From JACVRW01 sp963728155 (GTDB lineage Bacteria > Actinomycetota > Thermoleophilia > Solirubrobacterales > Thermoleophilaceae): a stretch of DNA of 64,000 nucleotides. Below are positions 9,136 through 17,643 of this stretch, piece by piece. The notes beneath the pieces were generated by a model. It searched no databases. It worked only from the letters and a program-made list of their open reading frames with translations, and was not told the DNA's origin. Each line of letters starts with the position of its first letter. Position 1 is the first letter of the stretch. The position numbers were made by a program, and so were the translations under genes. The DNA is taken from the NCBI GenBank assembly GCA_963728155.1, contig CAVSJF010000006.1, forward strand, positions 744,001 through 808,000, given 5' to 3'.

Positions 9136-9640
9136 CGCCGTTCTCGAAATCGCCGGCGTCGAGGCGAACCCGGCGCAGGGTCTCCGACAGCGCCTCGAGC
9201 TCGTCCACATCCAGCGGGGCGGTGCCAAAGCGCTCGTCGTTGAGCGCCTCCGTGGCCTGCTCGGCCACCCTCCGTCCGCGCTCAGTGATGCGCGCCAGCG
9301 TGGTGCGCCGGTCCTGATCGTGGGCCAGGCGCTCGACGTACCCGAGCCGCTCGAGGCCGTCGATGGTGTTGGTCACGCTCGTCCGGTGCACCTGGAGGCG
9401 ATCGCCCATCTTGCCCAAGGGCAGGGCGCCGCGACGGCTGTAGAACAGCAGCATCAGAGCCTCGTAGCGCGGGAAGGTCAGCTCGTAGGGACGCAGGGCG
9501 TGGTTGAGCCGAGCCATGAAGATCTGGTGCACCCGCATGATCGAGGTAACCGCGCTCATGGCGGGCGTCGCGCGGGTCCCCCAGTGGGAGTCCCACTGCC
9601 GCCGGGCCTCGGCGATCGGATCGAAGGACAGCGTCGTCAC
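9116..9640 (-). CDS. MarR-family transcriptional regulator
   Basis: Winged-helix MarR regulator of about 174 residues. The DNA-binding region reads LTFPRYEALMLLFYSRRGALPLGK..DRLQVHRTSVTNTIDGLERLGYVER, followed by the wing DQDRRTTLARITERG. I place the start at GTG 9640 ((M)TTLSFDPIAEARRQW), since upstream residues in the longer frame overlap the probable regulatory region. It is divergent from the ABC importer ATPase gene. The shared 127 bp carries a promoter and an inverted repeat, so control of the importer and autoregulation are the natural inferences. The ligand is unknown. Confidence 0.82.
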   Translation of the reverse strand: MTTLSFDPIAEARRQWDSHWGTRATPAMSAVTSIMRVHQIFMARLNHALRPYELTFPRYEALMLLFYSRRGALPLGKMGDRLQVHRTSVTNTIDGLERLGYVERLAHDQDRRTTLARITERGRRVAEQATEALNDERFGTAPLDVDELEALSETLRRVRLDAGDFENGVSGSPR

Positions 9641-9646
9641 GACGCC

Positions 9647-9685
9647 GTCAAGCGTGGCACATGAGGTGGCCGGCGACCGCTTGAC
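9647..9685. promoter_or_regulatory. Inverted repeat, candidate MarR operator
   Basis: GTCAAGCG (9647-9654) is exactly repeated in inverted form as CGCTTGAC (9678-9685), centres about three helical turns apart. The right arm overlaps the -35 box of the importer promoter and the left arm lies just upstream of the MarR start codon. This fits a repressor controlling both genes, but binding is inference. Confidence 0.45.
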
Positions 9686-9709
9686 AGGCCCCTGACCCGC
9701 GCTTAGCAT
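9681..9709 (+). promoter_or_regulatory. Sigma-70-like promoter of the ABC importer ATPase gene
   Basis: A perfect -35 hexamer TTGACA (9681-9686) is separated by exactly 17 bases from TAGCAT (9704-9709), which matches four of six bases of the -10 consensus. The start codon follows at 9768, leaving an untranslated leader of about 50 bases. Confidence 0.55.
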
Positions 9710-9767
9710 CGGCCCCCTCCATGCTCGAGCAGCTCACGGTGGCCTTCTTGATGGAACAGCGCACGAC

Positions 9768-11285
9768 GTGACCGTTGCTCGCAAGCCGCCCGTGATCGGC
9801 GGCAGGGGTCTGACCAAGGGTTACCCGGGCGTGCTCGCTCTCGACCACGTCGACGGCGCGGTCAGCGGCGGAGTGATCCTCGGCCTCGTCGGCAAGAACG
9901 GCGCGGGCAAGAGCACACTGCTGAAGATCTACGCCGGCGCCGTCCAGCCCGACGAGGGTCAGGTGTACGTGGACGGCGAGGAGGTCCAGCTCAACACGCC
10001 CCACGACGCCACCAAGCGGGGGCTGGCCTTCGTACACCAGGAGCTGGCCGACGTACCGAACCTCTCGGTAGCCGAGAACATCGAGCTGGGGCTCGGATAC
10101 CCCAAGCGGGCCGGAATCTTCGTGAACAAGCGTGCCCTGCGGCGAAAGACGCGCGCCGTGTTGGAGCGCCTCCAAGCCGACATCGATCCGGATGCTCCCG
10201 TCGGGAGCCTGAGCCTGGCCGAGCGCCGCCTGGTGATGGTCGCCCGCGGCATCGCCGCGGACGCTCGCCTGCTCGTTCTCGACGAGCCCACGGCGTCGCT
10301 GACCGAGGATGAGATCAAGCACCTCCATGACGTCCTGCGCTCGCTGCGCGACTCCGGCGTGGCCATCATCTACGTCAGCCACCGGCTCGACGAGATCCTG
10401 TCGCTGACCGACTACATCGGCGTGATGCGCGACGGCAAGCTGGTCTTCAACGCTCCCACCAAGGACGTGACGATGGCCAAGCTGATCGAGGAGATCACCG
10501 GATCGCTCGATGCGGCGCCCGAGACGCGCAAGGCCCGCCGGCCGTCCGGTGAGCGAGACGAGCTCCTGCGTGTCGAGAACCTCACGATCCCCGACCAGGT
10601 GGAAGACGCGAGCTTCGTCCTGCGCAAGGGTGATCTGCTCGGTATCGCCGGTCTGGTCGGAGCCGGCCGGACCGAGATGGTGCGCGCCATCTTCGGCGCT
10701 GACCGCACCTCGACCGGGACGGTCTCGATGAATGGCAGCCCAGTCGAGATCCGCTCCCCGAGACAGGGGCGCAGGGCCGGGATCGTGCTACTCCCGGAGG
10801 ACCGTCGCCAGCAGGGGACGGTGCCAACGTTCTCGGTGCGGGAGAACGTGACGCTGCCGGTGCTCCACCGCTTCCGCAGGGGGCCGGTGCCCTTCCCGAA
10901 CGTGACCCGCGAGCGCGAGGCGACCAACGGGTTGATCGACCGCCTCAACATCAAGGTGGCCGACCCCGAGCACCCGGTGCGCTTCCTGTCCGGCGGCAAC
11001 CAGCAGAAGGTGGTGCTGGCGAAGTGGCTCGAGTCGGGCGCGGACGTGTTCATCTTCGACGAGCCCACTCACGGCATCGATGTCCAGGGCAAGGAAGAGG
11101 TCTACAAGCTCATGGAGGAGCTCGCCGACCAGGGCAAGGGAGTGATCTTCGTGTCGTCGGAGTTCCCCGAGCTCGTCGGGGCCTGTAACCGCGTGATCGT
11201 GATGCGCGAGGGTCGGATCGTCGGTGAGCTGGAAGGCGACCAGATCACCGACGCGGCGCTGGTCGAGCGCTGCTACTCCGACTGA
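9768..11285 (+). CDS. CUT2-type sugar ABC importer, duplicated ATP-binding subunit
   Basis: Double-ATPase subunit of a ribose/galactose/xylose-type importer. The first nucleotide site has Walker A LVGKNGAGKST (about residue 41), a signature region SLSLAERRLV and Walker B LLVLDEPTAS. The second has a degenerate Walker A (AGLVGAGRTE) and the signature LSGGNQQKVV, as is usual in this family. GTG 9768 is the start; it overlaps the end of a 16-codon frame. The binding protein and permease of the same transporter type lie at 16.4-18.7 kb on the other strand, so this is probably one importer with a split locus. The sugar is not evident. Confidence 0.88.
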   Translation: MTVARKPPVIGGRGLTKGYPGVLALDHVDGAVSGGVILGLVGKNGAGKSTLLKIYAGAVQPDEGQVYVDGEEVQLNTPHDATKRGLAFVHQELADVPNLSVAENIELGLGYPKRAGIFVNKRALRRKTRAVLERLQADIDPDAPVGSLSLAERRLVMVARGIAADARLLVLDEPTASLTEDEIKHLHDVLRSLRDSGVAIIYVSHRLDEILSLTDYIGVMRDGKLVFNAPTKDVTMAKLIEEITGSLDAAPETRKARRPSGERDELLRVENLTIPDQVEDASFVLRKGDLLGIAGLVGAGRTEMVRAIFGADRTSTGTVSMNGSPVEIRSPRQGRRAGIVLLPEDRRQQGTVPTFSVRENVTLPVLHRFRRGPVPFPNVTREREATNGLIDRLNIKVADPEHPVRFLSGGNQQKVVLAKWLESGADVFIFDEPTHGIDVQGKEEVYKLMEELADQGKGVIFVSSEFPELVGACNRVIVMREGRIVGELEGDQITDAALVERCYSD

Positions 11286-11321
11286 TTCGCAACAGCCCGA
11301 CCAGACCCCCTCGCTGTCGGC

Positions 11322-11537
11322 TCAGGTGCCGCTGTCGTACTTGAACGAGATTCCCAGGCGCACCCTGAAGCTGGTGATGCCGCCATCCTCGATGGTTATG
11401 TCCTGCCTGATCACCTCGGCGACCCGCAGATCGCGGACGGTCTTGGCCGCGGTGTCGACCGCGCTGCGGGCGGCCGCCTCCCAGGACTCGGAGCTCACTC
11501 CGATGACCTCGGTGACGCGATAAACGCTGTCTGACAT
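11322..11537 (-). CDS. Dodecin, small flavin-storage protein
   Basis: A 71-residue dodecin subunit; twelve copies form a hollow shell that binds flavins (and in some bacteria CoA). The sequence MSDSVYRVTEVIGVSSESW, then the helix AARSAVDTAAKTVRDLRVAEV and the strand TSFRVRLGISFKY, fits the one-helix, three-strand fold. AGGAAG lies 6-7 bases before ATG 11537. It stands alone between convergent and divergent neighbours. Its closeness to several flavoprotein genes may be coincidental. Confidence 0.88.
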   Translation of the reverse strand: MSDSVYRVTEVIGVSSESWEAAARSAVDTAAKTVRDLRVAEVIRQDITIEDGGITSFRVRLGISFKYDSGT

Positions 11538-11671
11538 GTGACTTCCTTTCGTTGCCGGCGGAGAGCATCCGCAGCGTATGTGCCGGGAGGGCGCAGCCTG
11601 AACTGGCGGTTCAGACAGTGCGGGATGCGGCTCTCTGGTGGTCAGCCCACTTGGCAGTATCGTCCCCAGCT

Positions 11672-12487
11672 GTGGCGGCGACGAAGCCCGCGGATCTGCT
11701 CGTAGGGAGCAAGCTGGACGGGCGTGTCGCGTTCGTGACCGGCGGGACGCGCGGGATCGGCGCGGCGACCTGCCGAAGTCTCGCGAGTCAGGGCGCCACC
11801 GTGGCGGCGGGCTACAGCCACAATGCCGATGCCGCGCAGCGATTCCGCGACGAGATCACGCAGCTCGGCGCCCAGGCCACGATTCACCAAGGCAACGTCG
11901 GCTCAGCGGACGACTGCCGGCGTACGGTCGCCGAGGTGATCGGGCAGCATGGGCGGCTCGACATCCTCGTCAACAACGCCGGGATCACCGCGGACAAGAC
12001 CGTCATATCGATGAGCGCCGAGGAGTGGGACAAGGTGCTGTCGGTGAACCTCTCGGGGTCGTTCTTCTGCGCGCAAGCCGCGCTCGCGCACATGCTCGAG
12101 CGTGGCACCGGCCGCATCGTGAACATCTCCTCGCTCGCCGGGCAGAGCGGCAATATCGGGCAGGCGAACTACGCCGCTTCGAAGTCCGGGATGTTCGGGC
12201 TTACGCGAACGATGGCGCTGGAGGCGGCACACGCGCTCCATCGCGCCGGGCAGGCCGGCGACGAAACGATCGGCCTCACGGTGAACTGCGTGGCGCCCGG
12301 CTATACGACCACGGACATGGTCGCCGAGGTGCCGGAGAAGGTGCTCGACCGCGTCAGGAGCTCGATCCCCGTCCGCAGGCTCGGCCGGCCGGACGAGATC
12401 GCCCGAGTGGTGCACTTTCTCTGCGCCGACGCCTCGGCCTACATCACCGGCCAGGTGTGGGGGGTCAACGGCGGACTGGAGATGTAG
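11672..12487 (+). CDS. SDR-family 3-oxoacyl-/acetoacetyl-CoA reductase (PhaB-like)
   Basis: Short-chain dehydrogenase of the FabG/PhaB group, likely reducing 3-ketoacyl-CoA to (R)-3-hydroxyacyl-CoA for PHA synthesis. The nucleotide-binding motif is TGGTRGIG, then VNNAGIT, catalytic Ser in ISSLAGQSG and YxxxK in YAASKSG. GTG 11672 is chosen because the family starts shortly before LDGRVAFVTGG; the upstream frame extension has no motif. An insertion HALHRAGQAGDETIG after the active-site helix is longer than usual. It converges on the PHA depolymerase with a 23-bp overlap. PHA role is inferred from the neighbours. Confidence 0.75.
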   Translation: MAATKPADLLVGSKLDGRVAFVTGGTRGIGAATCRSLASQGATVAAGYSHNADAAQRFRDEITQLGAQATIHQGNVGSADDCRRTVAEVIGQHGRLDILVNNAGITADKTVISMSAEEWDKVLSVNLSGSFFCAQAALAHMLERGTGRIVNISSLAGQSGNIGQANYAASKSGMFGLTRTMALEAAHALHRAGQAGDETIGLTVNCVAPGYTTTDMVAEVPEKVLDRVRSSIPVRRLGRPDEIARVVHFLCADASAYITGQVWGVNGGLEM

Positions 12488-13739
12488 CCGCCTCGGCGGC
12501 AGCGACGAACTTCGTGATCTCGGGGTAGATCTCGCGCTCGAAGCGCGTGCCGCTGAACACGCCGTAGTGGCCGACCCCCGGCTGCAGACGGTGGAGCTTC
12601 CGTGAAGCCGGCACGCCCGTGCAGAGGTCGTGCGCCACGCGGGTCTGCCCCGGCGGGCACATATCGTCCTTCTCCGCCTCGATCGTCATCAGCGCCGACT
12701 CGATCGCGCCGGGGTCGACCAGGCGGTCACCCCACTGGAGACGCCCACAGGCGAGGTCGTGGTCCATGAAGACCGCTCGGGCGGTGTCCAGGTAGAACTC
12801 GGCCGCGATGTCCAGGACCGCGAAGTACTCCTCGTAGAAGGCCTTGGTCCGTGCGGCGTCGGCGTCGTTTCCCTGTGCCACGTCGCGGGCGAACCCCGCG
12901 ACAGCGGAGAGGTGGCGGCGAGGATCCATCCCCATGAAGCCGGAGATCTGCAGGAAGCCCGGGTAGACCCGCCGCCCGGCGCCCCGGTGGGGCCGTGGGA
13001 CCGTCATGATCGCGCGGCGCTCTATCGAGGCCGCCGTCTGCTTGCTCGCATACCGGTTCACGGGCCCGGGGTTGATGCGTGCATCGACCGGCCCGGCCAA
13101 CAGAATCAGGCTGCGGGGCTGTGCCGGGTTGTCGTCCTCGGCCATCAGCGCGGTAGCCGCGATGGCCGCCACGCAGGGCTGGCATACCGCCATCAGGTGC
13201 GCCGGCCGGTCGGTCGCCTCCAGGAACTCCATGAGGTGCTCGATGTACTCGTCGAGGCCGAAGCGCCCCGCGGAAGCCGGCACGTCGCGCGCATTGCGCC
13301 AGTCGGCGACGAAGACGTCGTGATCGGCCAGCAGCGTCCGGATCGTCCCGCGCACCAGGGTGGCGAAGTGGCCCGCGAGGCCGGGAACGACGATGACCCG
13401 GGGCTCCGGCGTGGCCGTCTCCATCTCCTTGGCGAAGTGCCGCAGCCGGCCGAAGGGCGTCGCGATCACCGTCTCCTCCCGGACGGCGACCGGTTCACCG
13501 TCGATGAGCACCGACTCGATTCCAAAACGAGGACGGCGGTGGGTCAGCTGCCATGTGGCGAGCGTGTCGGAGATCGCCTGGCTCGTCCGTACTGGGGGTG
13601 CACTGGCCCACGGCTCGGGAACCCGCCTGAGTGTCTGCGAGCCGATCGCCGCCAGGCGGTGCACCGGAGTCGTCAGCGCTCGTCGAGCCTCGTATGCGTG
13701 GTACAGCATCGGAACATATGTTCGCACATCCCACGGCAT
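12465..13739 (-). CDS. Intracellular PHB depolymerase-type hydrolase (cysteine nucleophile)
   Basis: Alpha/beta hydrolase of the intracellular poly(3-hydroxybutyrate) depolymerase family (PhaZ of Cupriavidus type). The nucleophile is Cys186 in the motif AVCQPC, which marks this family against serine lipases. The acid lies in EAEKDDMCPP and the His in PGVGHYGVFSG near the C-terminus. At 424 residues it matches the usual length and has no signal peptide. Its ATG (13739) overlaps the stop of the preceding hydrolase by one base (TGATG), so translation is probably coupled in an operon with PHA synthase. Confidence 0.85.
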   Translation of the reverse strand: MPWDVRTYVPMLYHAYEARRALTTPVHRLAAIGSQTLRRVPEPWASAPPVRTSQAISDTLATWQLTHRRPRFGIESVLIDGEPVAVREETVIATPFGRLRHFAKEMETATPEPRVIVVPGLAGHFATLVRGTIRTLLADHDVFVADWRNARDVPASAGRFGLDEYIEHLMEFLEATDRPAHLMAVCQPCVAAIAATALMAEDDNPAQPRSLILLAGPVDARINPGPVNRYASKQTAASIERRAIMTVPRPHRGAGRRVYPGFLQISGFMGMDPRRHLSAVAGFARDVAQGNDADAARTKAFYEEYFAVLDIAAEFYLDTARAVFMDHDLACGRLQWGDRLVDPGAIESALMTIEAEKDDMCPPGQTRVAHDLCTGVPASRKLHRLQPGVGHYGVFSGTRFEREIYPEITKFVAAAEAATSPVRR

Positions 13740-14578
13740 CAGCCGGCCATTGCCTCGGGTCCCGGGGCGCGCTCGATGGGCTCGGCGGCCAGGAAGCCCT
13801 CGATCAGGCGACCCACGAGCGGGGCCTCGTCGAGCAGCAGCAGATGGCCCGCCTCGGGGACGACCTCGAGCGTGGCCCCCGGGATGGCGCGGGCGAGGTA
13901 GCGCGCGTTCGTGAGCGGCGCGAGCGGATCGTCGTCGCCGTGGAGCACGAGCGCCCGATGGGGGATTCGCCGCAGCCAGCGGTGGCTGCTCCAGCCCGCG
14001 GTCGCGTAGAGCTGCTGCCCGTAGCCCACGAGGCTCGGCGGGTGCGTCATGCGCAGGTCGAGGTTCGCGTTCAGGACCGCGGGGTCGCGCCGCGTGCGGC
14101 CCCCCGCCATGGCGGGAACGATCCGCTCCGCGGCTCGGCGGTTGTAGTAGCGCGCCGGGGTGAGCAGCAGACTCGCGACGAGAGGGTTCGGAGGAACGGA
14201 CAGGGTCCCCGGCGTGGTCGCGGCAAGGATCAGGCGGTCGATGCGCTCCGGACGGCGGTGGGCCAGCTCCTGGGCCACCATTCCCCCGTGCGAATAGCCG
14301 AGCACGTCCAGACGCCGGCGGCCGATCACACCGGCCAGCTCATCGACCATTGCGGCGAGCTCGCGCATCCGGACGGGCCGGGGAAGCGCCGGTGAGAGCC
14401 CGCAGCCGGGCATGTCGAACGTGATGACCTCGCGTCCCGGAAGCTCGCCCACGAGCGGCTCCCACATCTCCAGTGGCGCGCCGATGCCGTTGATGAGCAG
14501 GAGGGGCGCTCCTTGGCCGTACCGGCGGATGCGCAGCCGCAGCGATCGCACCCGCACGAAAGCGGTGCTGCCCTTCAC
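13739..14578 (-). CDS. phaZ: Medium-chain-type intracellular PHA depolymerase (PhaZ-like)
   Basis: Serine hydrolase closely resembling the PhaZ depolymerase of Pseudomonas medium-chain PHA clusters. Shared features are LLLINGIGAPLE, ITFDMPGCG, the elbow GYSHGG (Ser96), LAATTPGT, the TPARYYNRR helix, LHGDDDPLAP (acid about residue 217) and PEAGHLLLLDEA (His245). GTG 14578 overlaps the PHA synthase stop by four bases (GTGA), and the stop overlaps the next depolymerase start. The gene order phaC-phaZ parallels Pseudomonas. A second, unrelated depolymerase follows, so the two may act on different chain lengths; that is inference. Confidence 0.8.
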   Translation of the reverse strand: MKGSTAFVRVRSLRLRIRRYGQGAPLLLINGIGAPLEMWEPLVGELPGREVITFDMPGCGLSPALPRPVRMRELAAMVDELAGVIGRRRLDVLGYSHGGMVAQELAHRRPERIDRLILAATTPGTLSVPPNPLVASLLLTPARYYNRRAAERIVPAMAGGRTRRDPAVLNANLDLRMTHPPSLVGYGQQLYATAGWSSHRWLRRIPHRALVLHGDDDPLAPLTNARYLARAIPGATLEVVPEAGHLLLLDEAPLVGRLIEGFLAAEPIERAPGPEAMAG

Positions 14579-16254
14579 TCCACGACCGGCTCGATACCGC
14601 GAACGTATGAGCCCGGCGCCGGCTCGATGACCTTGTGGCGGCGATTCCCCAGCCGGGCCGGCGCCTTGCGGTTGGCTCCCGAGCGCTCACTCACCCAATC
14701 GCCCCAGTGCTCCCACCAGGTCCCGGGCTGCCGTTCAGCATCAGCACGCCAGGCGTTGTGATCCGGGCCGGGCTCCGGGCCCGCGAAGAAGTGAGCCTTG
14801 GGATTGCCCGGAGGGTTGACGAGGCTGGCGATGTGCCCGGCGTTGCTCAGGACGAACGTGCTGGGGCCGCCGATGAGCTGGGTGGTGCGGTAGCACCCCG
14901 TCCACGGGGTGAGGTGGTCGGTCAGCGCGCCGGTCACGTAGGTCTCGAGCTCGACCTTGCCCAGATCGACCGGGGTACCCAGCACCTCGATGCCGCCTCG
15001 GCCGGCCATGAGGTTGTCGGTGAAGATGTCGAGCAGCTGGCTGTGGAGCTTCGCCGGCAGGTTGGTCGGGTCGGCGTTCCAGGCCAATATGTCGAAGGTC
15101 GGAGGATCGTTACCGAGCAGATTGTTGTTGACCCAGTAGTTCCAGACCAGATCGTTGGGCCGCAGCCAGGTGAACACGTTGGCCAGGCTGCGGCCGTCGA
15201 GAACGCCGGCCTTCGACGAGCGCGCGCGTCCCATGTGAATGAGCGGGCTCGAGTCGAACAGCCCGACGGTGTTCGGCGTCGCGAAGTCCAGCAGCGTGAC
15301 CCCGAAGCTGGCCGTGTTGACGCTCTCGTCGGACTCCGCCGCAAGGTGGCTCAGCACGGAGGCGGTGAGAATCCCGCCCGCGCAGAAGGCGAGGGCGTTC
15401 ACGTCGTCGCTGCGGCTGACCTGGCGCGCCACGTCGAGGACACGGAGCACCGCCGCGGCGTAGGTGTCGAGGTCCCACTCGGCCTGCGCCGGGCCGGGGT
15501 TGCGCCAGCTGATCATGAACACGGGCAGGCCGCGGCCGACCAGGTACTCGACCAGGCTGCGCTGCGGAGCGAGGTCGAGGAAGTAGTACTTGTTGATCTG
15601 CGGCGGGATCACCAGGACCGGGCGCGACCTGATCTCCGGCGTCGTCGGCGTGTACTGGATGAGCTCGCACACCTCGTCGCGGAAGATCACCGCACCCGGC
15701 GTCGCGGCGAGGTTCTCTCCCAGGTTGAAGGCTCGCTTGTCAACCTGCGAGGGCATGCCCCCGTTGTGGCGGACGTCGCGCACGAGATTGCGGGCGCCGC
15801 GCGCGACGCTGACCCCACCCGTCTCGAAGGCGCGTTTGATCGCGGCGGGGTTTCCCGGCAGGGTGTTGGTCGGAGCGACGGCCGTCGTGAGGATGTCGGC
15901 GAAGAAGCGGGCGCGCTCGGTGTCGCGCCACTCGAGGTCCGCGCTGTCGACCAGCGACGCCACCGACTGCGACCAGGCGAGATAGAGCTGCATGACGCGC
16001 CGGTAGGCGGGATTCTCCTGCCACGCGGGATCCCGGAAGCGCAGGTCGCCCTTCGCGGGCGCGACCTCCGAGCGGCCAACCGCCACGCGCACGGCCTCGC
16101 GTCCCAGCCCGGCGACCCGCCCGGCATTGCCCCGGCTCCGCAGGGCCGTGTGCGCGAGCGACCGAAACATGTCACCGAGGCGCATCTCGCCGACCGGCTC
16201 GGCGCCTTCCACTGCTTCGGTGGCGCGATCCAGAGCGGGATCCGAAGGTGCCAT
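14575..16254 (-). CDS. phaC: Polyhydroxyalkanoate synthase PhaC
   Basis: Polymerises (R)-3-hydroxyacyl-CoA into storage polyester on the granule surface. Catalytic residues are visible as Cys291 (LAFCAGG), Asp446 (TGALTDHLTPW) and His474 (SNAGHIASLVNPP). The family motif PPQINKYYFLDL and the ISWRNPGP segment are also present. The length of 559 residues and the full N-terminal domain fit class I/II enzymes that work without PhaE or PhaR. The lipase-like box is A-x-C-x-G, with Ala in place of the usual first Gly. It is the first gene of a three-gene operon with two depolymerases. No phasin or thiolase gene is adjacent. Confidence 0.9.
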   Translation of the reverse strand: MAPSDPALDRATEAVEGAEPVGEMRLGDMFRSLAHTALRSRGNAGRVAGLGREAVRVAVGRSEVAPAKGDLRFRDPAWQENPAYRRVMQLYLAWSQSVASLVDSADLEWRDTERARFFADILTTAVAPTNTLPGNPAAIKRAFETGGVSVARGARNLVRDVRHNGGMPSQVDKRAFNLGENLAATPGAVIFRDEVCELIQYTPTTPEIRSRPVLVIPPQINKYYFLDLAPQRSLVEYLVGRGLPVFMISWRNPGPAQAEWDLDTYAAAVLRVLDVARQVSRSDDVNALAFCAGGILTASVLSHLAAESDESVNTASFGVTLLDFATPNTVGLFDSSPLIHMGRARSSKAGVLDGRSLANVFTWLRPNDLVWNYWVNNNLLGNDPPTFDILAWNADPTNLPAKLHSQLLDIFTDNLMAGRGGIEVLGTPVDLGKVELETYVTGALTDHLTPWTGCYRTTQLIGGPSTFVLSNAGHIASLVNPPGNPKAHFFAGPEPGPDHNAWRADAERQPGTWWEHWGDWVSERSGANRKAPARLGNRRHKVIEPAPGSYVRGIEPVVE

Positions 16255-16296
16255 TCGTCTCTCAACCTTGTCTTGTGCGAGGGGCGTCGCAGCAGT

Positions 16297-16329
16297 ACGT
16301 GGGGCGGCGCCGATTGGGCCGCCCCACGT
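16297..16329 (-). terminator. Strong hairpin between ABC operon and phaC
   Basis: A perfect 12-bp stem, ACGTGGGGCGGC (16297-16308) with GCCGCCCCACGT (16318-16329), closes a 9-base loop. It lies just past the 3' end of the binding-protein gene and before phaC, both leftward. No T run follows, but the position suggests it ends or attenuates the ABC transcript so that phaC is expressed separately. Confidence 0.55.
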
Positions 16330-16367
16330 GACTGCTCACTCCATCGGTGTTCAGGTGTCCTTGCCGG

Positions 16368-17540
16368 CTACTTGCCGAACTCGGCCTTCCACTTCGCCTC
16401 GAAGTAGGCCGGAACGTCCACTGGCGTCTCGACGTACTCACCCTCGGGCGGCAGGTTCTCCTTCGTGATGGTCTCGTTGAAGAAGAGCTGCCCCACACCT
16501 GGGTACTCAGGCTGAGGCTTCAAGTCGAACGGCTTGTCCCGGGCGAAGTGCTGAGCCAGGGCGTCGTAGGCCATCCAGACCGCGGCGTCGTAGTTCGAGT
16601 CGACCACGATGTCGATCTGGTCTTGGCGCATGAGCGCCTGAGTGCCCAGGTCGGCGTGGAACGTCGCGATCAGCGGCCGGTCCGGGAACTTCTCGCCCGG
16701 GTAGGCCTTCGCGATCACAGGGCCGCCGGCCTGGCCCGTGGCGTCGAACGCGAACCAGAAGGCATCCACGTCCTTGTGCTGCGTCAGCTGGTCGGCGACC
16801 GTCTTGCGGGTGTACTCGAGCAGCTGGGTAGCGTCCGTCTGGGTGTCCGCGACGATTTCGATGTCACTCGCTTTCGAAACCTTGTCCTTGAGAACCTCCG
16901 TGCGGTCCGCGGCCCAGGGGGCTGGGTAGTCCTGGATGATCAGCTCGGCCGGCTTGTCCGTCACCTGCTCCATCCGCTTGATGATCGCGTCGGAGAGAAC
17001 GGCGGCCTTCTCCTCCTCGCTCGGGTAGTAGCTGGCGTCGTAGCCGTCGCCCGACTCGCCCGCGTTCTGAAGGATGGGAACACCCTGGCTCTTCGCCTTC
17101 GCGATCACCGGCTTGATCAGTGATGTGTCGATCGCGATGGTCACAATGGCGTCGACGTTACGGTCAAGGAGGCTGTCGCCGCAGGCCACCATCTTGCGCG
17201 GGTCGCCCTGACCGTCGCAAGGAACCGACTTCCAGCCCAGGTCCTTAGCCGCCTGCTCCATGGTCGCCTGAAGGCGGTCGGCGGACTCGATGCCGCCCAG
17301 AATGCTGATGATGCCGACCGTCTTAGGATCCAATGTGACCTTCGGGCCTTCCTCTTTTGCTGCCGCACGACCGGCAGCCTGTGCTTCTTCGGTGCGCTTG
17401 CCCTCGCCGGCGCGGATGCCGGTGCCCTTGTTACCGCTTCCGCCCTCGTCCTCGTCGTCGCTGCCGCAGGCCCCCGCAAACAGCGCGAGCAACAGCACCG
17501 CCACGAGAGCAAGCACCCCCCGGCTCCGTTCGATCCTCAT
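16368..17540 (-). CDS. CUT2-type sugar ABC importer, substrate-binding lipoprotein
   Basis: Periplasmic-binding-protein-like receptor anchored as a lipoprotein. The start at ATG 17540 (MRIERSRGVL) has GGAGGAGGAG upstream. The hydrophobic signal LVAVLLLALFAGAC ends at the lipidated Cys, followed by an acidic Gly-rich linker. The mature domain (VGIISILGGIESADRLQATMEQ; DAIVTIAIDTSLIKPVIAKAKSQGVPI) is of the ribose-binding type. The permease gene is immediately upstream and the ATPase is 5 kb away. The ligand cannot be deduced; the acidic 40-residue linker is longer than in most relatives. Confidence 0.85.
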   Translation of the reverse strand: MRIERSRGVLALVAVLLLALFAGACGSDDEDEGGSGNKGTGIRAGEGKRTEEAQAAGRAAAKEEGPKVTLDPKTVGIISILGGIESADRLQATMEQAAKDLGWKSVPCDGQGDPRKMVACGDSLLDRNVDAIVTIAIDTSLIKPVIAKAKSQGVPILQNAGESGDGYDASYYPSEEEKAAVLSDAIIKRMEQVTDKPAELIIQDYPAPWAADRTEVLKDKVSKASDIEIVADTQTDATQLLEYTRKTVADQLTQHKDVDAFWFAFDATGQAGGPVIAKAYPGEKFPDRPLIATFHADLGTQALMRQDQIDIVVDSNYDAAVWMAYDALAQHFARDKPFDLKPQPEYPGVGQLFFNETITKENLPPEGEYVETPVDVPAYFEAKWKAEFGK

Positions 17541-17643
17541 GTAGCTCCTCCTCCAGTTGCTTGTCGACACCTTCGGTTGTACGGCTCCTGCGTGTACTTC
17601 ACATTGACCCCGTGTATCGGCTCGTTGAAGATGAGGACGGCGG

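Noticed and set aside
9721..9771. A 16-codon frame (MLEQLTVAFL...) ending over the ATPase start, as a leader peptide
   Set aside because: No ribosome binding site and no regulatory codon run; overlap with GTG 9768 can be chance.
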